A DNA stretch of 64,000 nt, taken from contig NZ_FWYF01000001.1 in NCBI RefSeq assembly GCF_900176375.1, positions 62,001 through 126,000 of the forward strand. Reading direction: 5' to 3'. Made by a program: the position numbers and the translations under genes. Position 1 is the first letter of the stretch; each line of letters begins with the position of its first letter. Shown piece after piece: positions 26,958-36,473 of this stretch. This stretch comes from Reichenbachiella faecimaris. Its GTDB lineage: Bacteria; Bacteroidota; Bacteroidia; Cytophagales; Cyclobacteriaceae. The notes beneath the pieces were generated by a model. That model saw only the letters and a list, made by a program, of their open reading frames with translations. It made no database searches and was not told the origin of the DNA.

Positions 26958-29900
26958 ATGAAAAGGATTGTTTTATGCTGCGCTTTCCAAGTTTTCTTAT
27001 GTTCATTTTCTACGGCTCAAACAACCGTTTATTCAGCTGACTTCGAAGTCGATACTGATGGGTGGACTACAACCAATTGGACAAGAGATGCCGATGGTGC
27101 TTTAGGGACTTCAGATGGAGATTATCTTCATCCCACAAGTTTTGATGATTACGCTGCAGGCATAGATGTGACGGCTACAAGTGGAGTCATTGATTTGACA
27201 GGATTTTATAATTTGGCTCTGTCCGTGGATATAAGTTATGATACAGATGACTCTGGCCCTGGCCTGTTTGATAATCGACAAGATGGGTTCACCATAGAAT
27301 ATTCCCCTGATAATGGAGGAGGTTGGTTTACTCTTGGCAGTGATCAGGAGGGTATAAACTGGTTCAATGATGATGATGTCACCGCTTTTGGTTTACCTGG
27401 CTGGGATGGACAAAGTGGGGGTTGGATTACTAGCCAAATGCCGTTACCTGATGCTTTAGAGAATAATGCACAGGTTTTATTTAGGATAAGGTTCGCTTCA
27501 GGCACCACAGGTCTGGGTAACAACGAAACACTTGGAGTAGGTGCTGGCTTTGATAATTTTACAGTTACTAGTTACTCTTCTTCAAATGGTTCACCGGGCA
27601 ATGTGCCCACCAACTTGTCTCTATGGCTCAAAGCAGGTTCTAGAGGGCTAACTGACGGTAGTGAGCTTGGAGCATGGGCAGATGAAAGTGGCAATGAGAA
27701 TCATGCTTATGAGCAAACCAGTGTCGATCGACCAACTGCAAGTGGTCAAATGATCAATAATAACTCTGTTATTGACTTTGACAATAGTCACATAGAGGGC
27801 GCAGCAGGTATTTACACGCAAGAAATTTTTATCGTACTAGATCCCGATTTTATCAGCAGTTCGTCTGCCGAAACGGGAGATATACTGGGTTATCAAGTGG
27901 GTGGCGTCGGCAGTCTTGAATTTGGTTCATCAACGGTACAATTAGATGATGAGTTAATTACTCATACAATAGACCCAAATCCTGGCTATAGATCTGCTTA
28001 TCAGGATTTGACTGGTGAAGTGGTTTTGGCCAACCCTATGATTATTAATGATCGAATTAATGCAACAAGTGACGGGCAAAACATTTTTGTAAATGGAGAA
28101 CGTGTGGACAACATTGAGGTAGACCCGGATGGTGATTTTGTGTCTTTCAGTGATCAACCTTATATCTTAGGCTATGGTTTTGATCTTGCTGATGATTTTC
28201 AAGGAAGCATAGGCGAGGTGATTAGTTATACCGGACGGCTAACCGATAGTGATCAACAAGATATATTTACTTATTTGGGCATTAAATATGGAATTACATT
28301 AGATACTAATCCAGGGAGTGCTACCATTAATTTTGATTATCAAATCAACGGAGGAACTCTCATTTGGCCTGGAACTACAGATGCCAATTACCAAATTTAT
28401 CATCATGATGTAGCTGGTATTGGCAAGGATGAAGCAGCACAGGAATTGAACCAGTCTAGTAGCCAAAGTGTGAATGATGCGACAATTGTAAATATTGAAG
28501 CCGCAGACGATTTGGATGATAGCGAATACCTTGTTTGGGGAAATGATGATAATACGAATTCATTTACCACAGACGACGTCATATCAGGAATTACGGAACG
28601 CTTGGAGAGAATTTGGAAGGTAAAGGAGACTGGTGATGTGGGTGCAGTTACAATCAATTTTGACATCACTAATCTGGCTGTAGATAAGGACAATACCACA
28701 CTGAATTTGTTAATTGCTCCATCATCTGCGACCATGCCTACGGATTTAGCCAATGACGCAGTAACGGCTTTGATCATTGGAGGAAATGTAACAGATCAGG
28801 GAGGACATGATATTCTTACATTTAGTAATGTGGATTTTAATGATGGTGATTTCTTCACCATAGGTGGAGATGTTCAAACTATTGCTCCTGGAGGAATATC
28901 ATCAGGACTTACCCTGTGGTTGCGTCCAGACGAAGGGCTAGAAACGAGCGGTAATTTGGTTACTTCTTGGAAAGATGTGAGCGGGAGTGGAAATGATGCT
29001 GATCAAGGGGATAGTGATGAAAAGCCTAGCTTGGTTAGTGCAGAAATCAATGACAATGATGCTATTGATTTTTCAGATGATTTTCTGGATGGCATTGCAG
29101 GGTTTAACACGCAGGAGTATTTCATCATTTTAAAACCTGATTTAGCCATTGCTGCGGGTGCAAGCAATGGTCAGGTACTAGGACTTCAAAATGGCACAGA
29201 TGCAGGTTTGTACTTGGGCGTGGGGGCAGATACCCTGATTGGACATGAAGTGGATGGCTATAGGTCTGCCTACGAAGACGGTGTGGCGTCAATAACTAGT
29301 CCAGTCATTATGCTCAACTCCAGAAATAATGACGGTGGAACAGCACAAGAATTGCTGGTAGATGGTATCCAAGTTGACAATGGAGATGACGGAACTTTTG
29401 CCAACAGATCTAATTCATATTTCAGATTAGGAAACAACTTTCTTGGAACAAATGGCTATGACGGCAAAATCTCAGAAGTGGTTAGCTTCAATTCTCGACT
29501 TTCAGATGCTGATCATAGAGATGTTGAGAGTTATTTAGCTATTAAATATGGTATTTCATTAGATATTTCAGTCGAGGGATATACTGCCAATGGCGCTACT
29601 ATTTACGATAATAATGCCTATGCTAATGAAATTGCAGGTATTGGTTATAATTTGGATCATGGACTCATTCAGTTAACTTCTCAAAGTACCGCGTCAGGAT
29701 CAGCAGTTAAAGTATCTGGAAGTTCAGCCCTGGAGTCAGGAGAATATTTGATGTGGGGGAATGATGGAAGTGATAAAACATTGACGCAGACAACAGAGCT
29801 ACCATCAGCATATAGTACACGCCTCACTACCGAATGGCAAGTGGATGTTACAGGTTCACCTGGAGCCGTGACCGTCAAGGCATATTTGGCAGGAGTTACA

Positions 29901-32900
29901 AATTATTCGTTACTGAACAAGGCACCTTCTTTATATGCTCTATTGATCAATAACACGAATGATTTTTCTACTGTTGAAACAGCCATAGAGGGCAGCAGTT
30001 TTTCTGGTGACACCATCATATTTAATAATGTCACTTTTTCAAATGATGATTATTTTACGCTTACGCTACCAGCTTTACCATCTGGTGCAATTGGTATCAG
30101 CAATGGCACCTTATGGATTACATCTGATTCAGGCGTTACTACCAGTGGTAGCGATGTCACCCAATGGGACAACCAAGTTTCGGCAGCAGGCTTAAGTGCC
30201 TTAGAGGATGTAGATGGCTCACCTCCTCAAATAGCATCAGTGAATGGATACAATTATATTTCATTTGATGGCTCCACTTATCTAGAATCCAACGGAATTA
30301 TAACAGGGACAACAATTTTCGGAACTACTGATAACACGGTCATGGCGGTCGTAAGGCCTAATTCAGGCACTTATCTGGCCGTATGGGAAACATCAAGTAC
30401 CAACAGGGCAGGTTTTGGTTTGAATGGAAGCAATGCCTCTATGATATTTGTAGACGCTAGTTCAAGTGAACAAGCGATTGGCAGTACAGATATTGTCACT
30501 CCTTCAGAGTTTCAAATTATCACCTATCAATCTACTTCTGCCACGAGCAATAATATTTATGTCAACGGAAATTCAAGTGATGGTACTTCAAATGCTGGTA
30601 CTTTAGCTGGAGGCAGTGCAGGTTTAGGCCTTGGAGCTACCCCAACTGGCAGCTCTGGATTCAATGGTGATTTGGCCGAAATTGGATTTTGGAGTACGGC
30701 AATTTCTGCTTCAGATCGAAGAGACGTTGAAAGCTACTATGCATTAAAATACGGAATTGATTTAGATATATCTGCCAGTGACTATACATACAATGGCGGA
30801 ACGACCATCTACGATAGAACGGGTTATAATACTCGGGTGCGTGGAATAGTGGCAAATAATGATCAAGGTTTGTACTTGGATTCTACGGGCAGTATAAATG
30901 GAAGTGACGAGATAGAGGTGAATAACCCATCTTCATTAAATAATTTAGATGGTTTAGTCATTGGAGATGATAATGGTTCCTTGAACTATATTTCCTCAGG
31001 CCTTCCAGTTTCGGTAACAGAACGTGTCACCCGTAAATGGGGTGTGTATGAAGTCAATGATGTAGGAACTGTGAGCATTTCTTTCGATCTATCATCGGAA
31101 GACAATACAGGCTATGTAGTAGCTGACTTTGCATTGATATTGGATGATAATGATGACTTTACGGATGGCGTACTTGACATTATTGCTGCTCATTCATTCA
31201 ATTCTGAAATTGTAACAATTAACTATGTAGATTTCTCAGGTGCTACTCATTTTGGTCTGGCTACAGGAATAGACATCACTAGCGACACTGACGGTGACGG
31301 AATTCCAGACTATTTTGAAGTGGCGCATGGAAGCGACTACAATGATGGAGACAGTCCTGTGGCTGGTGGAGCTGGATCTCCACCTACTGATGCAGACGAT
31401 GCCAATGGCCCACTAGAAACTACCCTTTCACTAAATTCTGGTAGGATTAGTAGTGCATTAGAACAGCTCTTAATTGATCAGGGTGTAGTAGCCCCTGTAT
31501 CAAGAAATACAGATACAGACGAAGATGGGCTATCAGATTGGAGGGAGGTTCGGGATGGAACTGATCCTTTTGATGCAGATTCGCCAACTAGTGACGGAAA
31601 TGTTGATTCTGATGGAGATGGATTGAGTGATGGACTAGAAGCTATAATAGCAGCTGAAGGAGGGGCAGTAGACCCAGATTCAAGTACAGATACAGACAAT
31701 GATGGCGTTCCTGATTATTATGAAGTATTGAATGGTTACGATCCTAGTGATGCCGACGAACCATTGCCAGGAGGTGGAGCCCTAAGCGATGTCAATGATG
31801 CTACTGGCTCAGCTGAAGGATCAGCCCCTGTCATTAGTGATGCATTGGAAAGCCTACTCATCGAATCTGGTGCAACAGCACCCATTGAACTTTCAAGTGA
31901 TACAGATGAAGATGGCATTCCTGATTATATTGAAGTAATTGGCAATACAGACCCCTTCAACGAAAATAGCCCGACAGTTTCATCTGACATTACCACTATC
32001 AGGAGCTTGCAAGCAGATTATCAAGCCACTAATCCCAATTGTGAAATACTTGATGGTTATCAATGGGTAGACGTCACAGACAATCTGGGCAACCTTGTTT
32101 TTTCAATAAACCCGCTTGGAAATGATCTGGGAGAGACGTGTTGGGCTGTTCGGAAATTGGATGGTGAGTCTAATGTAAGAAACAGAATGCTGGGTGCTTT
32201 TCAAGAGTATGTATTAAATAGAAATTGGTGGATCAGTCCCACTACTCAGCCAGCAGGAGATTATCCTGTTTATTTACGATTTTATTCACTTGCCTCAGAG
32301 CCTCAAGATCTTTGGACCAAAGTAACTAATGATGGACACGACCCTGATGTGATGGCTGACTTCGTTCAGGATAGCATCAATTTCACTAAACAGGGTGGTA
32401 TAAATGACCTGAATCCATTTGAAGAAGGGAGTAGTACGGAACTTATTCATAGTAGAGGAGAACAATTTAGAGGAAGTGATTACCAGTTCACACTTAGTGT
32501 GAATAGTTTTTCATCTTTTGCAGCTTTTTTTGAACCTGGGAACCCTAATTCTGCCCTGCCGATTGATCTGGCCTTTTTCAAAGGGTTGAATAGTGATCTT
32601 GGAATAGAACTCACATGGCGTACCTTGAGTGAACTCAATAATGACTACTTTATACTCGAAAGAAGTCAGCATGTAGATTCATTTGAAGAGATAGTGAGGG
32701 TAGATGGCAATGACGATTCCAACGAAATTGTAGATTACAAATGGTTGGACAAAAAACCTTTACAAGGGAAAAGTTATTATCGGCTTACTCAGGTAGATAA
32801 CGATGGGAAATCCAATTCATCTGATGTGATTATGATTGAAAGTGGATATACTCGTATTCAGGTTTACCCTAATCCAGCCAAGGAAGTGATCAATGTATCT

Positions 32901-33098
32901 TTTGAACATAAAACTTCAATTAGCGAAATTACTTCCTTAAACGTTATTGATATTTCAGGGAGAGATTATCCAGTTACTTACAGATTTGAGTCAAACAACT
33001 TGTTCATTCCGATTGCGCATCTTGAGGCAGGTTTTTATATTTTAAAACTTGCAATTAGAGATCAGATTCAATCATTTTCCGTAAGAATTGATCATTAG
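26958..33098 (+). CDS. Giant T9SS-secreted surface protein with LamG-like modules and TSP3 repeats
   Basis: A 2046-residue exported protein. It has a signal peptide (1-20), an N-terminal jellyroll-like domain (about 22-205), then three homologous modules of about 400 residues starting near 215, 644 and 1041. Each begins with a LamG-type stretch (SLWLKAGS, TLWLRPDEG, TLWITSDSG), has a D(V/I)xSYLAIKYGI(S/D)LD element in its middle, and ends with an ERxxRxWxV...GAVTxxFD strand set. A calcium-binding thrombospondin type 3 region follows (about 1439-1674, repeated DTDxDGxPDYxEV). The last 80 residues are a type A T9SS sorting domain (YPNPAKEVINVSF...). It is probably exported by T9SS and anchored at the cell surface as an adhesin or carbohydrate binder. 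No catalytic motif is seen. Confidence 0.92.
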   Translation: MKRIVLCCAFQVFLCSFSTAQTTVYSADFEVDTDGWTTTNWTRDADGALGTSDGDYLHPTSFDDYAAGIDVTATSGVIDLTGFYNLALSVDISYDTDDSGPGLFDNRQDGFTIEYSPDNGGGWFTLGSDQEGINWFNDDDVTAFGLPGWDGQSGGWITSQMPLPDALENNAQVLFRIRFASGTTGLGNNETLGVGAGFDNFTVTSYSSSNGSPGNVPTNLSLWLKAGSRGLTDGSELGAWADESGNENHAYEQTSVDRPTASGQMINNNSVIDFDNSHIEGAAGIYTQEIFIVLDPDFISSSSAETGDILGYQVGGVGSLEFGSSTVQLDDELITHTIDPNPGYRSAYQDLTGEVVLANPMIINDRINATSDGQNIFVNGERVDNIEVDPDGDFVSFSDQPYILGYGFDLADDFQGSIGEVISYTGRLTDSDQQDIFTYLGIKYGITLDTNPGSATINFDYQINGGTLIWPGTTDANYQIYHHDVAGIGKDEAAQELNQSSSQSVNDATIVNIEAADDLDDSEYLVWGNDDNTNSFTTDDVISGITERLERIWKVKETGDVGAVTINFDITNLAVDKDNTTLNLLIAPSSATMPTDLANDAVTALIIGGNVTDQGGHDILTFSNVDFNDGDFFTIGGDVQTIAPGGISSGLTLWLRPDEGLETSGNLVTSWKDVSGSGNDADQGDSDEKPSLVSAEINDNDAIDFSDDFLDGIAGFNTQEYFIILKPDLAIAAGASNGQVLGLQNGTDAGLYLGVGADTLIGHEVDGYRSAYEDGVASITSPVIMLNSRNNDGGTAQELLVDGIQVDNGDDGTFANRSNSYFRLGNNFLGTNGYDGKISEVVSFNSRLSDADHRDVESYLAIKYGISLDISVEGYTANGATIYDNNAYANEIAGIGYNLDHGLIQLTSQSTASGSAVKVSGSSALESGEYLMWGNDGSDKTLTQTTELPSAYSTRLTTEWQVDVTGSPGAVTVKAYLAGVTNYSLLNKAPSLYALLINNTNDFSTVETAIEGSSFSGDTIIFNNVTFSNDDYFTLTLPALPSGAIGISNGTLWITSDSGVTTSGSDVTQWDNQVSAAGLSALEDVDGSPPQIASVNGYNYISFDGSTYLESNGIITGTTIFGTTDNTVMAVVRPNSGTYLAVWETSSTNRAGFGLNGSNASMIFVDASSSEQAIGSTDIVTPSEFQIITYQSTSATSNNIYVNGNSSDGTSNAGTLAGGSAGLGLGATPTGSSGFNGDLAEIGFWSTAISASDRRDVESYYALKYGIDLDISASDYTYNGGTTIYDRTGYNTRVRGIVANNDQGLYLDSTGSINGSDEIEVNNPSSLNNLDGLVIGDDNGSLNYISSGLPVSVTERVTRKWGVYEVNDVGTVSISFDLSSEDNTGYVVADFALILDDNDDFTDGVLDIIAAHSFNSEIVTINYVDFSGATHFGLATGIDITSDTDGDGIPDYFEVAHGSDYNDGDSPVAGGAGSPPTDADDANGPLETTLSLNSGRISSALEQLLIDQGVVAPVSRNTDTDEDGLSDWREVRDGTDPFDADSPTSDGNVDSDGDGLSDGLEAIIAAEGGAVDPDSSTDTDNDGVPDYYEVLNGYDPSDADEPLPGGGALSDVNDATGSAEGSAPVISDALESLLIESGATAPIELSSDTDEDGIPDYIEVIGNTDPFNENSPTVSSDITTIRSLQADYQATNPNCEILDGYQWVDVTDNLGNLVFSINPLGNDLGETCWAVRKLDGESNVRNRMLGAFQEYVLNRNWWISPTTQPAGDYPVYLRFYSLASEPQDLWTKVTNDGHDPDVMADFVQDSINFTKQGGINDLNPFEEGSSTELIHSRGEQFRGSDYQFTLSVNSFSSFAAFFEPGNPNSALPIDLAFFKGLNSDLGIELTWRTLSELNNDYFILERSQHVDSFEEIVRVDGNDDSNEIVDYKWLDKKPLQGKSYYRLTQVDNDGKSNSSDVIMIESGYTRIQVYPNPAKEVINVSFEHKTSISEITSLNVIDISGRDYPVTYRFESNNLFIPIAHLEAGFYILKLAIRDQIQSFSVRIDH

Positions 33099-33140
33099 GT
33101 CGTGTAGAAACTCCAAGGATATTTTTGATAAAACAGAATG

Positions 33141-33174
33141 TTGGTATTTATATTAAATTAAAGAACTACCTTTG
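33141..33174 (+). promoter_or_regulatory. Candidate promoter of the small basic protein / cold-shock operon
   Basis: A TAccTTTG -7 box sits at 33167-33174, with a TTGG-like -33 element at 33141-33144. Transcription from here would give a leader of about 120 bases before the ATG at 33301. Long leaders are usual for cold-shock genes, where the RNA structure controls translation. Confidence 0.45.
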
Positions 33175-33300
33175 TCGCTGGAATCAAGAAGAACCATTCC
33201 GTATTTGTCCTTTCTACATAATTTTTTAGGCTTATCTGTTTAGGTTTTAGTATTTCCATAGTTGGGTAAAGTGCTCAATTTTTAAATCTAAATATACGAT

Positions 33301-33540
33301 ATGTCAAAATCCCAGAATAGCTTCATCAAGAATCAGAAGGCAAAGAAAAAAATGCTGAAGAAGAAGGAAAAAGAGGAGCGACGAAAGGAAAGACAAGAAA
33401 ATAACAACAAAGGAGGAGAGTTATCTGACATGATGGCGTACGTTGATGAATTTGGAAATATTTTATCCGAACCACCAGAGCCAAAAGTCGAAAAAAAGGA
33501 TGAAAAAAAAGATGCTTCCCTTCCGCGACCAAGAACTTAA
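33301..33540 (+). CDS. Small lysine-rich protein preceding a cold-shock gene
   Basis: A 79-residue, strongly basic protein. The first half is almost all Lys, Glu and Arg and probably helical; the second half has a DMMAYVDEFGNILSEPP motif and an acidic/basic tail. From memory, similar small proteins with an (M/L)xAYVDExGNxxxxPP motif occur just before csp genes in many Bacteroidota; they are sometimes annotated as cold-shock proteins although they lack that fold. It lies 31 bases before the cold-shock gene, so the two are co-transcribed. It likely binds RNA or ribosomes through its basic helix, but that is inference. Confidence 0.8.
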   Translation: MSKSQNSFIKNQKAKKKMLKKKEKEERRKERQENNNKGGELSDMMAYVDEFGNILSEPPEPKVEKKDEKKDASLPRPRT

Positions 33541-33571
33541 ACAAAGATTTTTTTTAATAATTTAATAAACA

Positions 33572-33763
33572 ATGCAAGGAACAGTAAAATTTTTCAATGA
33601 CGCCAAAGGATTTGGTTTCATTAAGCCATCAGATGGAGGAGACGACATTTTTGTACACACTTCAGGTCTAGTGGATGAAATCAGAGAAAACGACGAAGTT
33701 GAATTTGACACCGAAAGAGGTAAAAAAGGCATCAACGCAGTAAACGTAAAAGTTCTGGGTTAA
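33572..33763 (+). CDS. Cold-shock domain protein (CspA family)
   Basis: A 63-residue single cold-shock domain. RNP1 is seen as KGFGFIKP and RNP2 as DIFVHTSGL, with the opening [15 protein letters not shown]. It is an RNA/single-stranded DNA chaperone that melts mRNA structure, and is typical in length. It is the second gene of a two-gene operon and is followed by a strong terminator. Confidence 0.96.
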   Translation: MQGTVKFFNDAKGFGFIKPSDGGDDIFVHTSGLVDEIRENDEVEFDTERGKKGINAVNVKVLG

Positions 33764-33793
33764 TCCTTTCTTTTGATATCATACAAAAAAGTC

Positions 33794-33824
33794 AAGCGAG
33801 TTCATTTGAACTCGCTTTTTTTTT
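33794..33824 (+). terminator. Rho-independent terminator after the cold-shock gene
   Basis: A 10-bp stem (aagcgagttc / gaactcgctt) with a 4-base loop is followed by a run of T, 31 bases after the csp stop. A run of A upstream could let it act on the other strand too, below the convergent gene at 33884. Confidence 0.92.
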
Positions 33825-33883
33825 GCCCTATCTGAAAAGTATTTATCACAGGGGTTACTTCATAGATTTGAATAAGATACTTC

Positions 33884-35419
33884 TTACTTGATTTCAGAAT
33901 TTTTGAAGCGTTTGTTGATAATGTAATCTATATCCTTTCTGGTCAGGTTGCTTCCATCTTCCAGTGTTGAACTTATTTTCCTTACAATTTCATCCAGATT
34001 TTTGGTTGATTCATGTAGGGCTTTCAAAAGCTCTTCATCTTGTATAGATGTATTGTGTATTTGAAGCAAGTTTGATATTCCCAGAATGCTGGATAGAGGA
34101 GCTCTCAGCATGTGTGAGTTGACAAAAGCATATTCCTTAAGTTGATTGTTTTGTATGAGAAGCTTCTGGGTTCTTTTGTCTACTGCGGCTTCAAGTGAGC
34201 CATTAGATTCAATCAATTTTTCATTGAGCTGATGTAATTCTTTGTTCATTGATTCAATCATGGTACTGCTCAGTGAAAGTTCTTTGTTTTGACTTTTCAG
34301 TGTGTTTAGCAGCTCTTTTATTTTTTTGTTTTTATAATGAGAAGCAATAAAATCTGCTAAAGATTGAGTGATCAGGGCGTGTTCTGCTTCCCATTTTCTT
34401 GTGTTCCTGATATGCTCACAACAGACCACGCCTATGGCCTTCTGATCTAGCAAAATAGGGCAGTCGAGCATGGATTTAATACCTAGAGGTGCCAGATAAT
34501 TGTCTTTGAACTCTGAAGTGTCAGGGTTAGAAATGGCATTATGTGCCATAATGTAGGGTTTGGTTTCTACGGCTTCGAAATAGGATGGATAATCAACCTG
34601 ACTGATGACAATCTCTTTTGTATTCTCTGAGCCATTTTCAACTAAATACTTCAATTCCAATATGTTTCGATCCGTATTGAACAGCCAAATACTAACGCGA
34701 TCTACTTCCAATGAATCCTGAGCCAAGGCACAAACATTCTCAAAAAGATTTTTAGTAGTCTTAAATGCTTCAGGATTCCTTGTCAATTCAATCAGTGCAG
34801 CATTGAATGCAGTGAGTTGCAGGCTTTTTTGCTCTACGCTATTTTTAAGATTAGTAAGCTCCTGATTGTTTTCGACTGTTTTGCTATAAGCTTCGCCCAG
34901 AAGATTATACAATAAATAGGTAGACGCTAGAATGGCACCAAGAAAAACCACTCCTGACCAATAAGATGCACTGCTTGAAACTAATAAATTGTAAGTACTT
35001 CCTACAGATTCGAGCACAATCAAAAAATTGAAAAGATAGGAGACCAAAATAATAATAAACCAAATTCTAGAGGCTTGAAGTCCCTGAATTAATACTGCCA
35101 AAATGGGTATAAATGGAAACCAATAAATGGTAGTATTGAATGTCTGGGGTTGAGCGAGGAATAGAAATTCAATTAATATAAATATGAGTAGAGGCATAAG
35201 GAACCTTATCCACGTAGCATGAGCAAATCTTATACTGAGCAAGGTGACAGCAAGGCTGGCCACGAAATAAGAGGTATATACTATAATCGACCCAGACCTA
35301 AGATCAACTGTAAGGTCAACAATGACCATTATACCCGACACCATAAGATTTACAATAAGGACAGAGAAGAATACCTTATTGGATTGGATCTTATAGTCAG
35401 TCATGTTGAGCCAACGCAT
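33884..35419 (-). CDS. Membrane GAF protein ending in a DHp (HisKA-like) domain, no kinase domain
   Basis: A 511-residue protein (a second ATG at 35404 is equally possible). It has five or six membrane helices (about 15-185), a GAF domain (about 205-375), a coiled coil (about 380-428) and a terminal DHp helix pair with H-box SHMLRAPLSSILG, phospho-acceptor H436. Only 75 residues follow, with none of the N, G1 or G2 boxes of an ATPase. The residue after His is Met, not Glu/Asp, and +4 is Ala. It therefore looks like a phosphotransfer or pseudo-kinase sensor rather than an autokinase. The short extra tail (DYIINKRFKNSEIK) is unique among the three paralogues. It stands alone, with no regulator beside it. 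Confidence 0.85.
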   Translation of the reverse strand: MRWLNMTDYKIQSNKVFFSVLIVNLMVSGIMVIVDLTVDLRSGSIIVYTSYFVASLAVTLLSIRFAHATWIRFLMPLLIFILIEFLFLAQPQTFNTTIYWFPFIPILAVLIQGLQASRIWFIIILVSYLFNFLIVLESVGSTYNLLVSSSASYWSGVVFLGAILASTYLLYNLLGEAYSKTVENNQELTNLKNSVEQKSLQLTAFNAALIELTRNPEAFKTTKNLFENVCALAQDSLEVDRVSIWLFNTDRNILELKYLVENGSENTKEIVISQVDYPSYFEAVETKPYIMAHNAISNPDTSEFKDNYLAPLGIKSMLDCPILLDQKAIGVVCCEHIRNTRKWEAEHALITQSLADFIASHYKNKKIKELLNTLKSQNKELSLSSTMIESMNKELHQLNEKLIESNGSLEAAVDKRTQKLLIQNNQLKEYAFVNSHMLRAPLSSILGISNLLQIHNTSIQDEELLKALHESTKNLDEIVRKISSTLEDGSNLTRKDIDYIINKRFKNSEIK

Positions 35420-35524
35420 GAATTGTCTTTGGTTAAGTCAAGGAAATTTGTCACATAGCTAGTACTTAATCTAGCGAAAAAATATCGTGTTTACACGTTT
35501 TTGACCTATTCAATTCTTAGGCTT

Positions 35525-36332
35525 CTATGGAAGACTAGCTTTGAAATCATCATAACTCATTCCACTTTCTTTAATTTTGTCAGTGCTACAATTGATGTCA
35601 TTAGCTTTTGCATTGATATCTGCAACTCGCGAAGTTGGAGATGGATGTGTACTTAGAAATTCTGGCCCTCCGGCTTGTCCTTCGGCAGTGAGCTTTTCAA
35701 AAAAGGTAGCTGCACCATTACATGCATACTCTGTATCTGATAAGTAAATAACTGAGTGTTCATCTGATTCGGCTTCGTCATCTCTGCTAAATTTAAGACC
35801 AAAGAAACCAGTAGCTAGTTGCGCCAGTTGAGAATTGCTCGCTTCACCTAGAATAATCTGACTAAGCAATTGGAGTCCAACTTGCTGCTTCATTTGATCA
35901 CTTGAGTGGCGCTCTGAAGCATGAGCAATTTCATGTCCCATAACACCCGCTAAATCATCTGCAGTATCCAAGTACTTAATCAAACCTGTATAAACATAAA
36001 TAAAGCCTCCAGGCGTTGCAAAAGCATTCAAAACATCCGCGTCAATAATTTTCACCTCATTATAATGAAATAGGTCTTTATATTTAACATCATCACTGGC
36101 AGGCAACTATGGCGGCTGTCATATTCTGGATATACTCGTATGCTTCAGGGTAATTTGCTTCTGGAAGAATGGGGTAGTTGGTTGGATCCGCCTCAATCTG
36201 AGCAACTACTGATTTACCTAATTCTACGTCATTGGCAGGTGTGAGCCCAAGAAGCTGATCTGTGGCTTCACTACACGAGTTTAAGAAAATAGCAGCTATC
36301 AGTAGGTAAAGAATATGTTTACTTTCTCTCAT
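35525..36332 (-). pseudogene. M48 family metallopeptidase lipoprotein, frameshifted
   Basis: Two overlapping frames together make one M48 (Ste24/BepA/LoiP-like) lipoprotein. The first, from the ATG at 36332, has a lipobox (LNSC) and ends early at 36093 after NMTAAIVACQ. The second continues from about 36106 with SDDVKYKDLF and holds the zinc site HEIAH plus a downstream glutamate (DEAESDEHS). The break is explained by a tandem duplication of 4 bases, ggcaggca at 36098-36105. Removing one copy joins the frames as IVASDDVKYK, exactly the expected family sequence. Active, the enzyme would degrade or refold envelope proteins. As written it yields a 79-residue fragment, plus a C-terminal fragment only if re-initiated at TTG 36106. 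Confidence 0.85.
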
Positions 36333-36449
36333 TGAACAAATTTTGGTTACATAATAATCAAACCACAAATGGGCAACAACAAAGTTACACAAAAGTGAAA
36401 ATGAATGGGAGAAGTAGTAATGAGACTTTTTCGTCCCTTGGATTATATC

Positions 36450-36457
36450 TAGTTTTG
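36450..36457 (+). promoter_or_regulatory. Candidate -7 box (TAgtTTTG) for the DEAD-box helicase
   Basis: TAGTTTTG matches TAnnTTTG and lies 16 bases before the ATG at 36474, giving a leader of about ten bases. The -33 position holds TTTT rather than TTTG. Confidence 0.4.
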
Positions 36458-36473
36458 CCGAAAGATTTCATGC

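Noticed and set aside
28403-31918. Several minus-strand frames within the giant surface protein, Ser-rich in translation.
   Set aside because: They mirror the Asp/Gly-rich and Thr/Ser-rich repeats of the real gene and have no independent support.
36093-36392. A stand-alone 99-residue lipoprotein.
   Set aside because: It is the N-terminal part of the frameshifted M48 protease; joining with the next frame gives a standard family member.
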